A stretch of DNA of 64,000 nucleotides from Sycon ciliatum (GCF_964019385.1 NC_088645.1:20187158-20251157); one strand, 5' to 3'. Counted from the stretch's first letter, positions 23,276 through 35,560 are shown. Notes: generated by a model from the sequence alone, not told the origin. Program-made: numbers and translations.

Positions 23276-24201
23276 ATTTGTCATTAATCCCTTTATGATA
23301 ATTATTATGACCCGTCATCACCACTACACAAAGGTCGTTGACGCTGCAAATTTTATTGAAGAGAAATGAAATCTCCAAATTTTCGCCCTTGGGGCTTCAT
23401 CAGGGAGTAAAAAGTAATAATGAAATGAAACTGGCTCTGTCGCAAACTACAATAGTGAAGCATTGAGACATTGAGACATTGGAACTACAGAAGTGAGGAG
23501 AGGAAAGCACGAGGCGTCTTACATTAGCCCTATAATAGATGAATGAATGGCGAGGACAAGAAGAGGTACAAACTGGTCTCATGGTGATAATCAAACAAAG
23601 TCAGTGAGAAGCGTGAGAGAAATGTGAAAGAAGTATTAAGGGGTTGCAAGGGAACGCAAACATAAGAGCGAAACGTGTAACTTGGAAGTGAAACAACTGC
23701 ACATGCACAAACTCAAACACAAACGCATACACACACATACACTCTCACACACGCAAACATACACACACACATACAGAAGGGTCCTGATTCGTTAAAGACC
23801 ATCCCTCGTACTCATTGATTTCGGGCCTTCTGTCCCTGATTTCAATCTCATCTTTCGGCTTGGCAGTACAAGTTTCACTCTTATGTTTCGCTCTGGCTTG
23901 CGTTCGCTCTAACAGCCTTCCAACTTGCAAGGTTCTAAGTTGACATGCATGAACATCCGCCAACGTCCTGACCAGCTGAGACTTTCAGGTTTTGCTTGGT
24001 TGCGCTCACCTTCCCCTCATTATGTTATTTCTATAACTCAGAACCTTCCAAGTTGGAAAGCTGTTGCGGTGCGCATCCAGGATGTGCTAGAGCTGTAAGC
24101 CAATCAGTTGTAGAAGAGTCAGTACTGTCGGTCAGTGTCGTGCAATGTTATCGCATGAGCTGATTGTTTAGTAACTGGTGGTGTTTTGTGGACATTATAC
24201 A
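23276..24201. other. Intergenic: short CA tract and dispersed-repeat fragment
   Basis: 23725-23780 is an imperfect (CA)n tract. About 23820-24115 carries diverged, partly inverted pieces of the CCTTCCAACTTGGAAGG repeat seen at 36, 40, 47 and 59 kb (AACAGCCTTCCAACTTGCAAGG and CCTTCCAAGTTGGAAAGC). No gene is seen. Confidence 0.5.
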
Positions 24202-24483
24202 TTAATAATAGCAATGAAAAGTATGAATGCCGCAGACATCACCACGCAACATGACAATTTGTTCAAGGTTTGGTTTTGTGTGTTTCCAAAATCGATTTTC
24301 ACGTTCCGATCATCAGTGGAAATACGGAACTAAAGAGATCAAGGGATCTCTTTAGTTCCGTATTTCCACTGATGATCGGAACGTGAAAATCGATTTTGGA
24401 AACACACAAAACCAAACCTTGAACAAATTGTCATGTTGCGTGGTGATGTCTGCGGCATTCATACTTTTCATTGCTATTATTAA
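24202..24483. mobile_element. Perfect 282-bp palindromic MITE
   Basis: Arms of 139 bp (24202-24340 and 24345-24483) match exactly around a 4-nt AAGG loop. The ends are TTAATAATAGCAATG and its complement. TTAA at both edges could be a self-complementary target duplication. Diverged relatives (CCACTGATG...GGAACG...GAAAATCGATT) occur near 7510-7640, 20570-20690 and 47090-47140. Perfect arms indicate a recent origin or ongoing correction between arms. Confidence 0.85.
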
Positions 24484-24780
24484 ACTTTTATCTCCACGTA
24501 GATTATTTGTATACATTAATAGCGTAACATTATTTTAGTTCCTTGATTCTTTTCTTCTTCCTCTATAAATTAATCCTTGCCTCTCCATCCCAGTCCATAA
24601 ATATAAGATAAAATATTAGTTTACCGACAATACGCTGCAGTAGGGCCACCTATTTACTCATACTATCCACTGCAGCATGATATCGCGTTTTATGCATTTT
24701 ACAATATGCTATTTTACCGTCGAATACACATAGACGCTACCCAATACGCACCACAGTAGGGAATAGCGGTCACCAACATG

Positions 24781-24788
24781 TATAAATA
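24781..24788 (+). promoter_or_regulatory. TATA box of USP10-like copy 2
   Basis: TATAAATA, 141 bp before the ATG at 24922, in the same context as copy 1. Confidence 0.45.
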
Positions 24789-24921
24789 GTCGGGTTGTGG
24801 AGACGCTGGTTGCCGGTGTCATTAGTTCTTCGTCTGTTTACAGGAAAGCGACAAGCATTCAGCGCACTCTTTGTAAAACTTTCGACAGTCATTTTAGGTT
24901 CGTTTTGTCTAAAATTTCGGA

Positions 24922-27301
24922 ATGGCGACCTGCAGCAACAACGGTATAAGCCCTCAGGAACCGAAAATCCAGTTCCGAGGGCTCAAGAACAGGGGCCAGA
25001 TGTGCTACATCCATGTGGTAAGCAAAGAAGCCAACCATTTGCAATCTATATTCCAGTTTGCCTCCGCATGTAGGTATTTGTGCGATGCTATATGATGGAT
25101 TCACACTCGCAAGAGGGCTGCTGAGAAATTAACTTCGCACGAAATATTTGCTCGACCCTACGTCTTCGAGTATTCTTCAACAATACTGTCCATGTACTCG
25201 TGTGTCCTCTCTTCTTGTGATTTTGTAGATCTTGTAGTCTTTATAACGTGTGCCTTATCCGCGGCATTGTCATGCTTCAGTCAACAGCGGGCAGCCCGGA
25301 TAAACCCGTCATCAACGCACTGTAAGGCAATTAGTTTTTAATCCCTTTATGAACAAGGGAGAATGAAGTTGCCAACGAGAGCGCTTCCATGTAGGTCTTC
25401 CTACAGCATACTTTTATATGATCGACTTCAAGCACCTACAATATATATCGATATCGCAATTTTCTCAAAAACGGATACACTACTCCTTAGGAATCCAGCT
25501 ATACCTTAAAAAACGGATATATTCTTCCTTCGTCCTCAAAGAGCTAATGCTGTTACACTTACCGTTTGATCATTGTAGTTTAGATTCATGACTATTGACA
25601 TTGTAGCTATAAAAGCGCTGATTGTTTGTTGGTTATTCCTCGATATGTCTCCAGCAGGAGAAATAAGAAGTGCATTGTTGACGTTTGGCAGGAAGAGGAT
25701 TTTGTAGTATTGCTCGATTCAATATTATGCAATTTCTGTCCTCTTTTCTACAGGGCGGAGTTTTTCACTTGGTCGCATGGAGAACCAAAAGTAGCCGACA
25801 AGGAAGATCTTGGCACTTGGGAGGGCGTGAGAGTTAAACGAGCAAAGCCCAAGAAGGTCAAGGGCCCTCAAGTGCCGATTGGTACTCCGTTCGAACCATG
25901 CCAGTTCTACGAGATAATGCCCATCGTGAACCCATATTTATCAGTATACGTAAGTTAAGGTGCTCTTTCATCTTTATCCAGATTGATTTACGGTCTCCAT
26001 GATGAACTCATAGGGATGCTTTCTGTCTGTTCGGCATAAAAGCATTTTAGTTAGGTCAAAATGTCATTTACATTGATAGGCAATAAAAAGACAGAAGGTG
26101 TCCCGTTTGGTTAAAACCTAATAGTAATACTTGCATTTAACGGAATTCGCGGGTATGATATCACACAATAATAATGACATTTCCGACACTTCCGATGTCT
26201 TTCTGTTCTGTAGGGGGAGCAGGAAGATGCCGAGGAATTCCTCTCTTCCTTGCTCAATAAATTGCACGACGAGGCAAAATGGGGTGAATTTGTGGCAACG
26301 GCACCATCGCCGATTCAACACCTGGTTTTCGGCGAGCTCAAGAACACTATCACCGACAAGAAGGGCGTCGTGGTCTCCGTCACCGAAGAAAGATTTGTCA
26401 CGCTTCCGCTAGGGGTCGACGACATCCGCATCCAGACTATTCAGGATGCATTCGACGTCTTAGCAAGTGCCGTGGAACTGGAAGAATATGCTAAAGGAGC
26501 GGTTAGGAAGACCACGTTCACGCGGCTTCCCACCCTCCTCATGGTTCACTTGAAACGATTCACGTTCGATTCAACACGCGGTTTAGAGAAAATACACAAG
26601 CGCGTGAAGTTCGGATTCAAGTTGACCCTGCAACGATGTGAGTATCTTCATTGTATAATTATAAGTCTCGTTTTCGTTTTATCAGTAGATTGAAATTGTA
26701 CCATGATCACCAAAAGTAACGAGATTTTTAAGTTAGGACTGTGCTCTTATTAGTTTCGTGAATTCCAGTTTCACATTTCGGAAGTTTATAACCTTGTCTC
26801 CTATAAATTTTGTGTTATCCAGCCATGATTGAGCCATCTCCACTTGTGTCGCCGGAGTACGAGCTTATTTCGGGTAAGTGGGACAATTGTAGTAAAAATC
26901 AATATTGCCTTTGGGGTAAAAACAATAATATTAAAAGAGCACAATTGTAGTAAAAATCAATATGAGGGATGAAAACCATTATTCAGAAAGTGGTGGCCAT
27001 CACGCAACTGCATTGTAAATGCAACAATTATGTCAGTCCATTCAACACGGTATACAACAATAATTTCATGTATTCTCCTTATTAAAGGGCACAATGTATA
27101 CTTAAATTTTCCTGTTCTGCAGTCATCTATCACCACGGCGCCACAGGAGACAGTGGTCATTATTCAAACGATTCGAAGGATCCCACCACTGGAAAATGGA
27201 TTCGCTTCGACGATGCAGTGGTGAAGGCCCTAGACGCCAGTCAGGTCACCAACTATCCGGCGGGGAAGACCCCCTACGTCTTGTTCTATAGTCGAGTCTA
27301 G
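24922..27301 (+). pseudogene. USP10-like protease, second copy, disrupted in exon 2
   Basis: Exons match copy 1: 24922-25017, 25229-25321, 25754-25949, 26214-26637, 26823-26873 and 27123-27301. All splice sites are kept. Exon 2 has a TAG (25235-25237, CAG in copy 1) and one extra base (93 nt instead of 92), so the frame is lost right after the catalytic Cys. The His and Asp boxes in exon 6 stay intact. Other exons differ from copy 1 by few substitutions, so the damage is recent. Starting downstream of exon 2 could give only a protein without the Cys box. Confidence 0.85.
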
Positions 27302-28101
27302 GAGTAGTGTGGAAACTCCATTGTTGTTTAGACTCCATGAATCTAGTTTTAGGACTGTTTAGACGCATGCATCTAGTTTTAGGACTAATGTTTAATGCCG
27401 TCTTGTTTTAATTACGCATGTAGGAGTAATGTGAAGACTCCTTCCGTTTCGCTTCATTTACAAGACATACACTTATCTCGTTCAATCCACCAGTGATGTC
27501 ATAATAAAATAAAATCATTTTTTGTCTTTATACGCTACTGTGTACAATCTTGTGACGATTGCGCTAAGTGTCGAAGTATCGCCATACACTGTGATGGCTC
27601 TAACGTTAACGGTACAAGGCAGGTGTAATCACCCGTCTTTATGCAGTTGAACTGTATGAATACGCTGTGTTGCCGGTGAGCACCGGCGGATTATGCCAGC
27701 ATAATAATTATTGGCATAATTTGGTTGTTGAAAATTTGGAGCATATTTTGGCATCCTTTCGGAGGTAGGAGCATAACTATGGTAGCTACCACAGTTCTAG
27801 TGAGTGAATCAGCCTTTATCAAGTATCATCGGCCTGGGGCGGACGAGATAGTGATCGGTTAGTTTAGTATGGTAATGAAAAAATTGTTTTATAAGAAGTC
27901 AACAAAGAATAGAAGAGTATTGACGTTTCTTCTGATAGGCATCGACCCCTTGGCAGAGATACTCGTGTAAAATGTTGATGTACTTATGGCAGCTTTCTTA
28001 GTACGAAAAACGCACAGTCCATCGAATACAGTATCACAATAATTTCATGTATTCTCCACATTAAGGGGCACAATGCACACTTGGATGTTTCTGTTCTGCA
28101 G
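27302..28101. other. Spacer within the USP10-like array
   Basis: It holds the unit's 3' sequence (about 27305-27690), then an unassigned AT-rich part with a near-palindromic ATAATAATTATTGGCATAAT near 27700. From about 28015 it resumes the intron 5 end that precedes exon 6. No gene is seen. Confidence 0.5.
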
Positions 28102-28280
28102 TCATCTATCACCACGGCGCCACAGGAGACAGTGGTCATTACTCCAACGATTCCAAGGATCCCACCATTGGCAAATGGATTCGCTTCGACGACGCACTGG
28201 TGAAGGCCCTAGACGCTAGTCAGGTCACCAATTATCCGGCGGGGAAGACCCCTTACGTCTTGTTCTATGGTCGAGTCTAG
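28102..28280 (+). pseudogene. Isolated copy of USP10-like last exon (open)
   Basis: 179 nt match exon 6 of copy 1, with its acceptor (TTCTGCAG) and stop. The reading frame is open through GDSGHYSND and the Asp box. No exons 1-5 lie nearby, so alone it is a fragment. It could serve as an alternative last exon for copy 2. The unit's 3' block follows at 28370-28720. Confidence 0.7.
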
Positions 28281-28925
28281 GAGTATTGTGTAGACTCCCT
28301 ATATCTAGTTTTATACGTAATGTGTAGACTTCCTTGATGAATGTAAAGTCTCTTTTTATTCACGAGTTATGTCACCTAATAAAAAATCATTTTGTCCTTA
28401 TCTGTTATTCGAGAACAGTTTGGTTACGGTTGCTCTAGGTGTTGAATTTTTGTGGGGCAGTGCAATGTCACAAGGCAGGTGTATTCCTCAGTCTTTGTGC
28501 CTTTCAGTCATACAGATGAACTGCACGAATTCGTTGTATTGGGCGCTAACTGTGTGTTCACTGTGTTTTTACATTTTAGACATTCCTGTGTATAGTCAGA
28601 TTGTCTGCCGATAAAGCACACAGTCACTGACTCATGGACATACAGCAAGCAGCAGGTCCTGAAGTGGTCATGGATGCTCAGCCAGTAATTCGTGAAAAGG
28701 AAAGAAAGAAACGATTAAAGTTACTTCGTACGTAAAATAATGCGTAAACACTAGTTCATACACCATCATTTGAGTGGATTTGGCAAGTATATTTCTTGTC
28801 TCCTGTTTGTATCTGTCAATGTTGTGGCACTACTTGTAGTATTTGCAATAGAGTTCAAACATAAGGAAGGGAAGATTTAGTTAGGCCGCTGTATCGTAGC
28901 TCATCATCAACTAAAGGCCTTGATC

Positions 28926-29735
28926 ATGGACGCTACTAGCCAATTTTCAACAAACCGGGAAGGCAATAAACTCGTTGCAACTACTGTGTCGGCAACTGGG
29001 ACTGTGGGTCGTGCGGCAGCAGTCTACATGGGGTCCCTGCCTGCATGTGCTTTGCTGCAACACGAACCAACCGTATGTCGTCACCCCTGCTCACGTTGCC
29101 CAGATGGGGAAACCAGGCCTCGTAATCTACTGCACTGTTTGCACAAGATCTGCAGAGACTGTTTGTCAATGGCAATCGACGACCACAGCAGGATCAAGTG
29201 TCACGTTTGTTCGAGGTTTACACCCTTTAACTCTCCTGAATGGTGACACGACCAGTTGCTGATCGATGATGCTAGGTTCGATCGTGTTCATCGAGAACGT
29301 ACAGTGACGTTGCCTGCTCCAGTGGAAGGAGAAGCTAAGAAGCCTGGGCAGTCCCAGGGAGAGGCTGAATCCCTGTCGCCAGGTATTCAATAACAGTATC
29401 AGAGTCGTTACCAATAACCAATTACTGTAAAACATGCAAAGAAGTGCTGTGCGAACTATACATCGGATCAAACAACCACGAGACGCACAGGGAAGAGAAG
29501 ACGGGCACGAGCAGTGCAGTTTCTACCTTCCGTAGGTGACTTCAGAAGTTATACACGAAGCTAGATTCAGACCAGAAAGTCATAAAAGGCAGTCTTCAAC
29601 GCTGTCGTGACCTTCTGCGCTTTGCCACCGGTAGGGTAGGTGAATTGTGTGCGCGCTTGGCATACCTGAGAGAGCTGGGAGTGAAGTGGCCTGTAGCAGG
29701 CGTACTGGCGAGTTTGCAGAACGTTTTTTAGGATT
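28926..29735 (+). pseudogene. TRIM-like RING/B-box gene, broken copy
   Basis: It is closely related to the gene at 56463. It opens MDATSQFSTNREGN and has a RING-like Cys/His array (CSRCPDGETRP...LLHCLHKICRDCL...CHVC). At 29244-29246 a TGA replaces a Gly codon found in the 56-kb copy. Beyond it, conserved text continues (HDQLLIDDARFDRVHRE, LPAPVEGEAKKPGQ), then a B-box-like YCKTCKEVLCELYIGS with HETH, and a helical stretch (LQRCRDLLRFATGRVGELCARLA). Several stops and shifts interrupt it. The B-box continuation here is longer than in the 56-kb copy. Confidence 0.65.
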
Positions 29736-29747
29736 GAACGATTCGAG

Positions 29748-29969
29748 ATGAAGCCTTATTATGCAATTTCTGTCCTCGTTTCTACAGGGCGAAGTTTTGT
29801 ACTTTCTCCCATGGAGAACCATAGCCAAGATGATGAGGATGTATTCAAGACGCCAGTGGACAAGAATTACCAATGCCCGATCTGCCAAATGGTCTTGCGC
29901 AACCCCATGCTCGTGGTTGCGTGTGGACATCATTTCTGCCATGAGTGCATCATGGAAGCGCTAAAGTAA
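29748..29969 (+). pseudogene. TRAF-like RING fragment joined to a USP10-like exon border
   Basis: ATGCAATTTCTGTCCTCgTTTCTACAGGGCGgAGTTTT copies the intron 3' end and exon 3 start of the USP10-like genes. After the border the sequence departs and encodes YQCPICQMVLRNPMLVVACGHHFCHECI, a typical TRAF/RNF RING start, ending in a stop after EALK (AAG|TAATT could also be an unusual splice site). It looks like an exon-border fusion from the local duplications. The positions of the two Zn sites are normal. Whether it is expressed is unknown. Confidence 0.55.
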
Positions 29970-30246
29970 TTCACACGTCTGAACCAAAACTTTCTGGATG
30001 CCGATATGCTCATGATGCATGATTGACTTGTCATCCTTGAGAAAGTAATATGTTAGCCGATCGCAGAGCTTGAAGGTCGTTTCACACTGCAAGTTTGCTA
30101 TAACTAGTATTAGTTGGTCAGTAGTGGCTTGTGGTGGTGCGCTCGTTTGAGAGAGTCAGTAAATTTAATAAACTATCAGAAATACTTCTTGTGTCCTCCG
30201 CATTAATGGGTGCTACGTTGTGTATTTGAATTTTACGTTTCTGCAG
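29970..30246. other. Spacer within the array
   Basis: No gene is seen. The last 60 bp resemble the end of USP10-like intron 5, leading to the exon 6 acceptor. Confidence 0.4.
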
Positions 30247-30429
30247 TCATCTATCACAAAGGCGCCACAGGAGACAGTGGTCATTACTCTAACGATTCCA
30301 AGGATCCCACCACTGGCAAATGGATTCGCATCCACGATGCAGTGGTAAAGGCTTAGTATAGACGACAGTCAGCTCACCAAATATTCACCGGGGAAGACCC
30401 ACTACGTCTTGTTCTATCGTCGAGTCTAG
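30247..30429 (+). pseudogene. Second isolated USP10-like last exon, disrupted
   Basis: It matches exon 6 with its acceptor and starts VIYHKGATGDSGHYSND. After GTGGTAAAGGCT a TAG and small indels break the frame (183 nt instead of 179). The CGAGTCTAG end and the unit's 3' block (30530-30830) follow. Confidence 0.7.
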
Positions 30430-30929
30430 GAGTAATGTGTAGACTCCCTACATCTAGTTTTAGGAGTAATAATATGAAGACTCCCTTGAGTAATGTGAAG
30501 TCTTGTTATTCACGAGTGATGTCAACTAATAAAAATACCATTGTGTCAATTGGTTATTCGAGAAGGATTTTGTTACGTTTGTCATCGTGATGCGCAAAGC
30601 AGGTGTATTGCTCAGTCTTTGTGTCGTCTAGTCATACTGATGAGCTGTGTGAATGCGTCCTGTTGCGCGCCAGCTGGGTTTGTACATTTATGCATTCATG
30701 TGTATAGTCAGATTGTCTGCCCATAAAGCACACAGTCACTGATTCTTGGATATACAGCAATCACCAGTAAGTCCTAAAGGGGTCATACATGATCATCCAG
30801 TAATTTGTAAAAAAGGAACAACCTATTTAAAGCTACGGTCTTGATGGCATTTGACTTGTTAATTTGTATTTCCTTGAAGTATTTAAAAAAAGTGTAAGTT
30901 GAAGTATAGACAACCTCGAAATCGTAGTT

Positions 30930-31172
30930 TTGTCCAATGGTACGCAAGAGTTTCGTTACCAACTGGTAGATCGTCAAGTCCATAATGGCGTTGTTACAGA
31001 TGTTTACTATGTCGCTGAAGTCGATGGGGATTCAGACTACGACGCTGATGCGGAAAATGAGAACACGGAAGATGAGTTCGAACTCTTCGAAAACGAGTCA
31101 ACAGAAGAAAAAGATTATGTTTCTCGCGATAGTGATTATGACGCGGATGATGAAGACTCGGAATATGATTAG
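30930..31172 (+). CDS. Small acidic open frame, unrecognised
   Basis: 81 codons rich in Asp and Glu (DSDYDADAENENTEDEFELFENE, with a repeated DSDYDAD). No ATG starts the frame: the first usable codon is TTG, so it may be a last exon or not a gene. I see no domain. The compositional bias alone could keep the frame open. Confidence 0.25.
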   Translation: MSNGTQEFRYQLVDRQVHNGVVTDVYYVAEVDGDSDYDADAENENTEDEFELFENESTEEKDYVSRDSDYDADDEDSEYD

Positions 31173-31269
31173 AGACGAGGCATATTAGTCCCTGTCCGTG
31201 TTATTCTTATTTTATATGCTCAATCAAATGATTTCTGTTATATCTGGAGAAAAAAATTAAGCTACGCGA

Positions 31270-31790
31270 GGTATTGTTAATACAACATCGTTTGAGTGGT
31301 CGTGACTCGCTATGTTGATAACAAATGGTGATTAGACCGGTGTGTTGACGTTCCTGGTTGTGGCCTTCGGTTCGATACCACCACCGAGTGGTAACGGCGA
31401 CGAGTCGTAAACAAAGAAGATCAATAACGAGAAGCAGTTGGGTGGACATGCGACTACTTAAATAAACGGAATCAATCGATGCCTGACTTGTGCAGAAAGA
31501 AAAAGGAAAGATTACGCAATAGTGAAGATAACAATAGAGAAAGATTCGAAAACGTTTTTGTTCAACACTCGTCAGGAATCTTCGTTGAGCGAATAAACAA
31601 TTCTTCAGAAATGAACCTTTATATAAACACTCAAATAGAAGTAACACCTAGTGACACCTAGTGACAGTGCTGAAGGTTACAAGTGTGACTTGTGCGATTG
31701 AAAGTGAGAAATACACATCAAGTGCTGATAACAAAGTGCTATTCCACTACGACATGATAATGATAGCTGCAACACAGTACTCAGAGAGCA
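31270..31790. repeat. Dispersed repeat, copy 2
   Basis: It aligns with 3870-4330 (TGAGTGGTCGTGACTC, GGTTCGATACCACCACCGAG, CAATCGATGCCTGA, TTTTGTTCAACA). It holds the same B-box-like segment. Confidence 0.6.
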
Positions 31791-31827
31791 ATAATGGCCA
31801 AGCATGGCCACAACAACCATATGAAAC

Positions 31828-31841
31828 GTGTGTGTGTGTGT

Positions 31842-31901
<60 letters not shown>

Positions 31902-31903
31902 GT
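31828..31903. repeat. (TG)n microsatellite
   Basis: About 38 TG units with one TA and one CG interruption. Open frames through it are artefacts of the dinucleotide repeat. Confidence 0.95.
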
Positions 31904-33269
31904 TGGTAGGACTGTTCTGTACCTGAACGCACGCATAAAAAAACACACACCACTTCACATACTTCCCACCCAGTGAACATGCCTATGGTCAAAGCTGACA
32001 AAAATTTTGGTTCCAATATCATAAAAAGAAAACATCACAAGATGTATGATGTGCATCGAACGCAATTCCACACGCTATCGCTAGTACAATAGCGCTAGCT
32101 GTGAAGACGTTGATCTCGATACGCATGTGCTGAGCCTACACGCATCTAAAAGTTCTATCGTTGATGCCTTGTTTCCAGGCGATCCTTTCGTTGATTACTC
32201 TAAGCCTCTACGTGCAAACTCTTTCTCCTCCTCCATCACGTGAAGAGAACGCAGGAAAGTCTACTCGTGGAAGCCATTTAGGAGTGTTGTTGCTGAACCG
32301 GGAATTTGTATCTCTACTAAGTAATTTTCTTTCTTTTCTGTCTCCGGGGAAACTTGTTTTGAGAAATGTGAACGACTAGCAAGCAAGCGCTGACTGTTGG
32401 GGATGATAAGGAAGCTCACAACTCCATGTAGTGGGCCTTCTCAGCCTTAATTCCGTACTGCCGCCGCCAAAGTCACCTGACTTTGCACGGGAACTACTTT
32501 GAAGTACAATCCACAAGGGCAACCTGATATAATACTAAAAGTAAAACTGACCTCCGCGATAGATGCGGCTAAATGAACACGGTGTTTATAGCAGTCCATA
32601 TCGGTTTGAATGTAAACTTTTCTCATGCACCCGTACTCCATATTCATGAGTTTATTTTGATTTATTATTGTCACCCGTTCATTGATGTCCTATTAGGCCA
32701 GGTTGGTTTGTATCCCAGCTGCATGTACGCGATGCCTGCATAAACGACAAGCTCCTCAAGAGCACACTACAGAACGTGTGGACACAGTGGTTGATGAACC
32801 ATAAGTGCTACGAAGTGACGCGAACTCAAGAAGGCACCAATGATGGGCTTCAGCGCATAAGTCTTTCAAGCTTGCAATAGCCATGGTGAGCAAATCGAAG
32901 AGGTGTTAGAGGTGTTAGGTGTTACTTCGCTTTATACTCCGAATGTACCTATGTTGGTCAAATAAGGGGGTGCTCAATAAGTCAGATTATGGATGGGAAA
33001 ATATGTGGCTAGAATAGGCAAGCAAGTGACTAGAAACGTGCTCTGGGTATCCCGTACTTGTCCCGTACCATCAACTATAAATTTCGTACACGATTTCGTA
33101 TACGGCGTGTACGGAACTAGTGATGGACCAAGCATAGCGAGGGCCCTGAGTTGTCAGTTATCTCGTCTATGTACGTCGCTGGTTACCTGGAGTTAGGGAC
33201 AACCAGTACCGGTAATTGAAAGTATTATGTCACGTTCTCGCTCCACATAATCACACACAGAGGCATAGA
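31904..33269. other. Intergenic, no gene seen
   Basis: Near 33040-33070 CCCGTACTTGTCCCGTACCATCAA resembles the CCCGTAcCTGTCCCGTACC motif of the tandem repeat at 42-43 kb. Nothing else is assignable. Confidence 0.35.
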
Positions 33270-35560
33270 CAGCAATAGCGACAACACACAAAGTGAAGGG
33301 TAGTTGGCCGCAGCCAGATGTGACTGGGTAGTTGGCCGCAGCCAGATGGTATGGTATGGTATTGATTTATTTTAGGGGTGAAACAATTATACCGAATACT
33401 CGAATACTCGCTCGGTTTTTTCAGAAATATTCGTACTCGGAATAAATCAGAGTACTCGTTCCTACGTGGTACATGCATTTACCACAGAAATCTGCAGTTT
33501 CAGAGCAGCCAATTGGCAGATATTGATGTGCAGACTGTGTGGTGAACATTTGTTCAAGAGTAGAGAGAGCCCAAATGACCCAGCAACCAATATACCAGAG
33601 AAAAATGGCTGCCATTCGGTTCAATCAGGGGTGTATCATGTGATTTTAAGGCCCTCGGTGTGCAATTTTTAGGAGATGAAGAATACTCGAATACTCGAAT
33701 ATTCGATCGGAGAAAATCAGAGTACTCGAACTCGGGATCTCAATGCCAACTTTCACCCCTAATTTATTTGAATTCGGTATCTCAACAGTGCAATGTACAA
33801 CTTGTGAACCGGATAACGAGTGAGGTATAGAAGCAAGGACTGAGAACAGAGTACCTCAGATAGAATAGGCGTGCCAGTGGATTGCAGAAATAGGCCATGA
33901 TGCAGAACTACTTGGGACCGTCAGATTAATTTTCCTGGACCGAGCCAGCCGGGAAAAAACCCTCGCGCGGACGGACGCAGTTATGAGGAAAAAACCGGGT
34001 GTATATCCCCAATGGCGATTAGGCATCATGCCGGCATGGCAAGCACATCACGGCAAAAAGTGATAAAAAGCAATGATAATATGCACAGAAATGAAGGGTG
34101 GGAGGGCAGGGACACTGGTGAGACTCAAAACTGACTGAAGAAGTCAGGAAAAGTCAGGAAAAGAAGCGACAATAAAGAACACACCACATGCCATATTTGC
34201 AACCAGAAATATTTCGCGATAAATGGCGAGAAACATTAAACACAAAGTTTCTTTCATAGTTGTGAGTTGGTCAATTTCGTCGACTATTTGTGTCGTTTGT
34301 ACGCTGAATCTGATCCACGTCAAGCGTTAGGAAATACTCACCTCTTTGTCAGTCACCAGCAGAGGATCAGCTCCCTCAAAACCGGAAGGAGAACCTGAAG
34401 ACATCTCGACGCTGAACGAAAACACGGACTGAAAACTACTGGCTCAAAGAAAGAAACTTACACTACATGTACCAAAATGTGTTCATAACATCTCACTAAA
34501 ACCTTCCTGAAATGTCGCATACATACCCATTCTTCCAAGTAGTTTTGAAGTTTAGTTGCTTCTCGTTATGATCTTGCAGTTGAAAAACCCTATTTTAATT
34601 TTCTTTTTTTTACACGACAACAATTTGAGTTTACACGACAACGAAGTAAAGAAACTATAATATTGAAGACATAAAACCAACAGAGAGAAAATACTCATAA
34701 CTAGCGAGGAGAAGTCAGATAGTATACATATCTACAGCAAGAACAAGAATCTAACTGACATTTTCAAGTCAATTTTCCACGAATGTGATAGCTGAACACG
34801 GCCAGCACAGCTGAAGTGGCGTAGGGCTTGAATGCCCGCTGCCGATGTCCACGTAGACTACGGATGGCAGGACGCAGTAGCGCATACGCGAGCCGGCACG
34901 GAACAAAAGCTAAGCACCATGCTGTATGGTTCGTTTCGCTTCTCCTCCAGCATGGAAGCTTTCCGGCATTAAACACACCAGCTGAATTGCCAAAGCGACC
35001 AGAGGATGATGCCCGCACCCGCACGCGCCCAATGCCGCGTTAGTAAAGCCTCTGTAAGCAACCTGATCCTGGGCCATCACGGAGAGCGCGTCCAGGTGGT
35101 GCTGATTGGAAAGGCCTGGCGTGTTCCTAGGCGACACCTCACAGTGAAGAACACCCTGCACTGTGGTTCGAGGTCGCCCTCGAGCTCTCCTTCCGCTCGG
35201 CAAATGGTGAAGTATTCACGAATCGCTTACCTCCCAGGTGCATCATCCGGCAGACTTAGAGCATGGCCAAGAATGCGCAAAGCGGCATTCTCCACGGTTG
35301 TGGATATCAGGTCCTCAGTGCATCTCTTGTAGAGCTGCTCATTAGACACTATGTGGGAGTATGTCACGCCTATCAGGTTCAGTTATTGCTTCCAATGAAA
35401 GACGTCCAAGTCCCCGGATGCAGCTTGCATCAGGCCCCATACCGCGCAGTTGTACAGCAGATTTGGCTTGACATAGGCCCGATACAGCTGCAGTCTCCAG
35501 CTCTCGCTGATCTTGTTTCTATGGACATTTTTACAATAGCCAGTTGATGCTAACCTCCTT
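33270..35560 (-). mobile_element. LINE 3' end, minus strand, decayed and interrupted
   Basis: About 34790-35560 read on the minus strand gives reverse-transcriptase C-terminal text (LPDDAP; MAQDQVAYRGFTNAALG) with stops and shifts. About 33270-33350 and 33780-34215 match 60003-60480, which lies in the same order before the same LINE tail at 60 kb. They therefore probably belong to the element's 3' region. A MITE (33373-33761) and about 570 bp of extra sequence (34215-34790) interrupt this copy. Confidence 0.6.
33373..33761. mobile_element. hAT-type MITE with 8-bp target duplication
   Basis: 389 bp with termini TAGGGGTGAAA and TTTCACCCCTA. ATTTATTT flanks both sides perfectly (33365-33372 and 33762-33769), the 8-bp duplication typical of hAT elements. 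Inside, GAATACTCGAATACTCG-type subterminal repeats occur near both ends. It codes for nothing. Confidence 0.85.
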
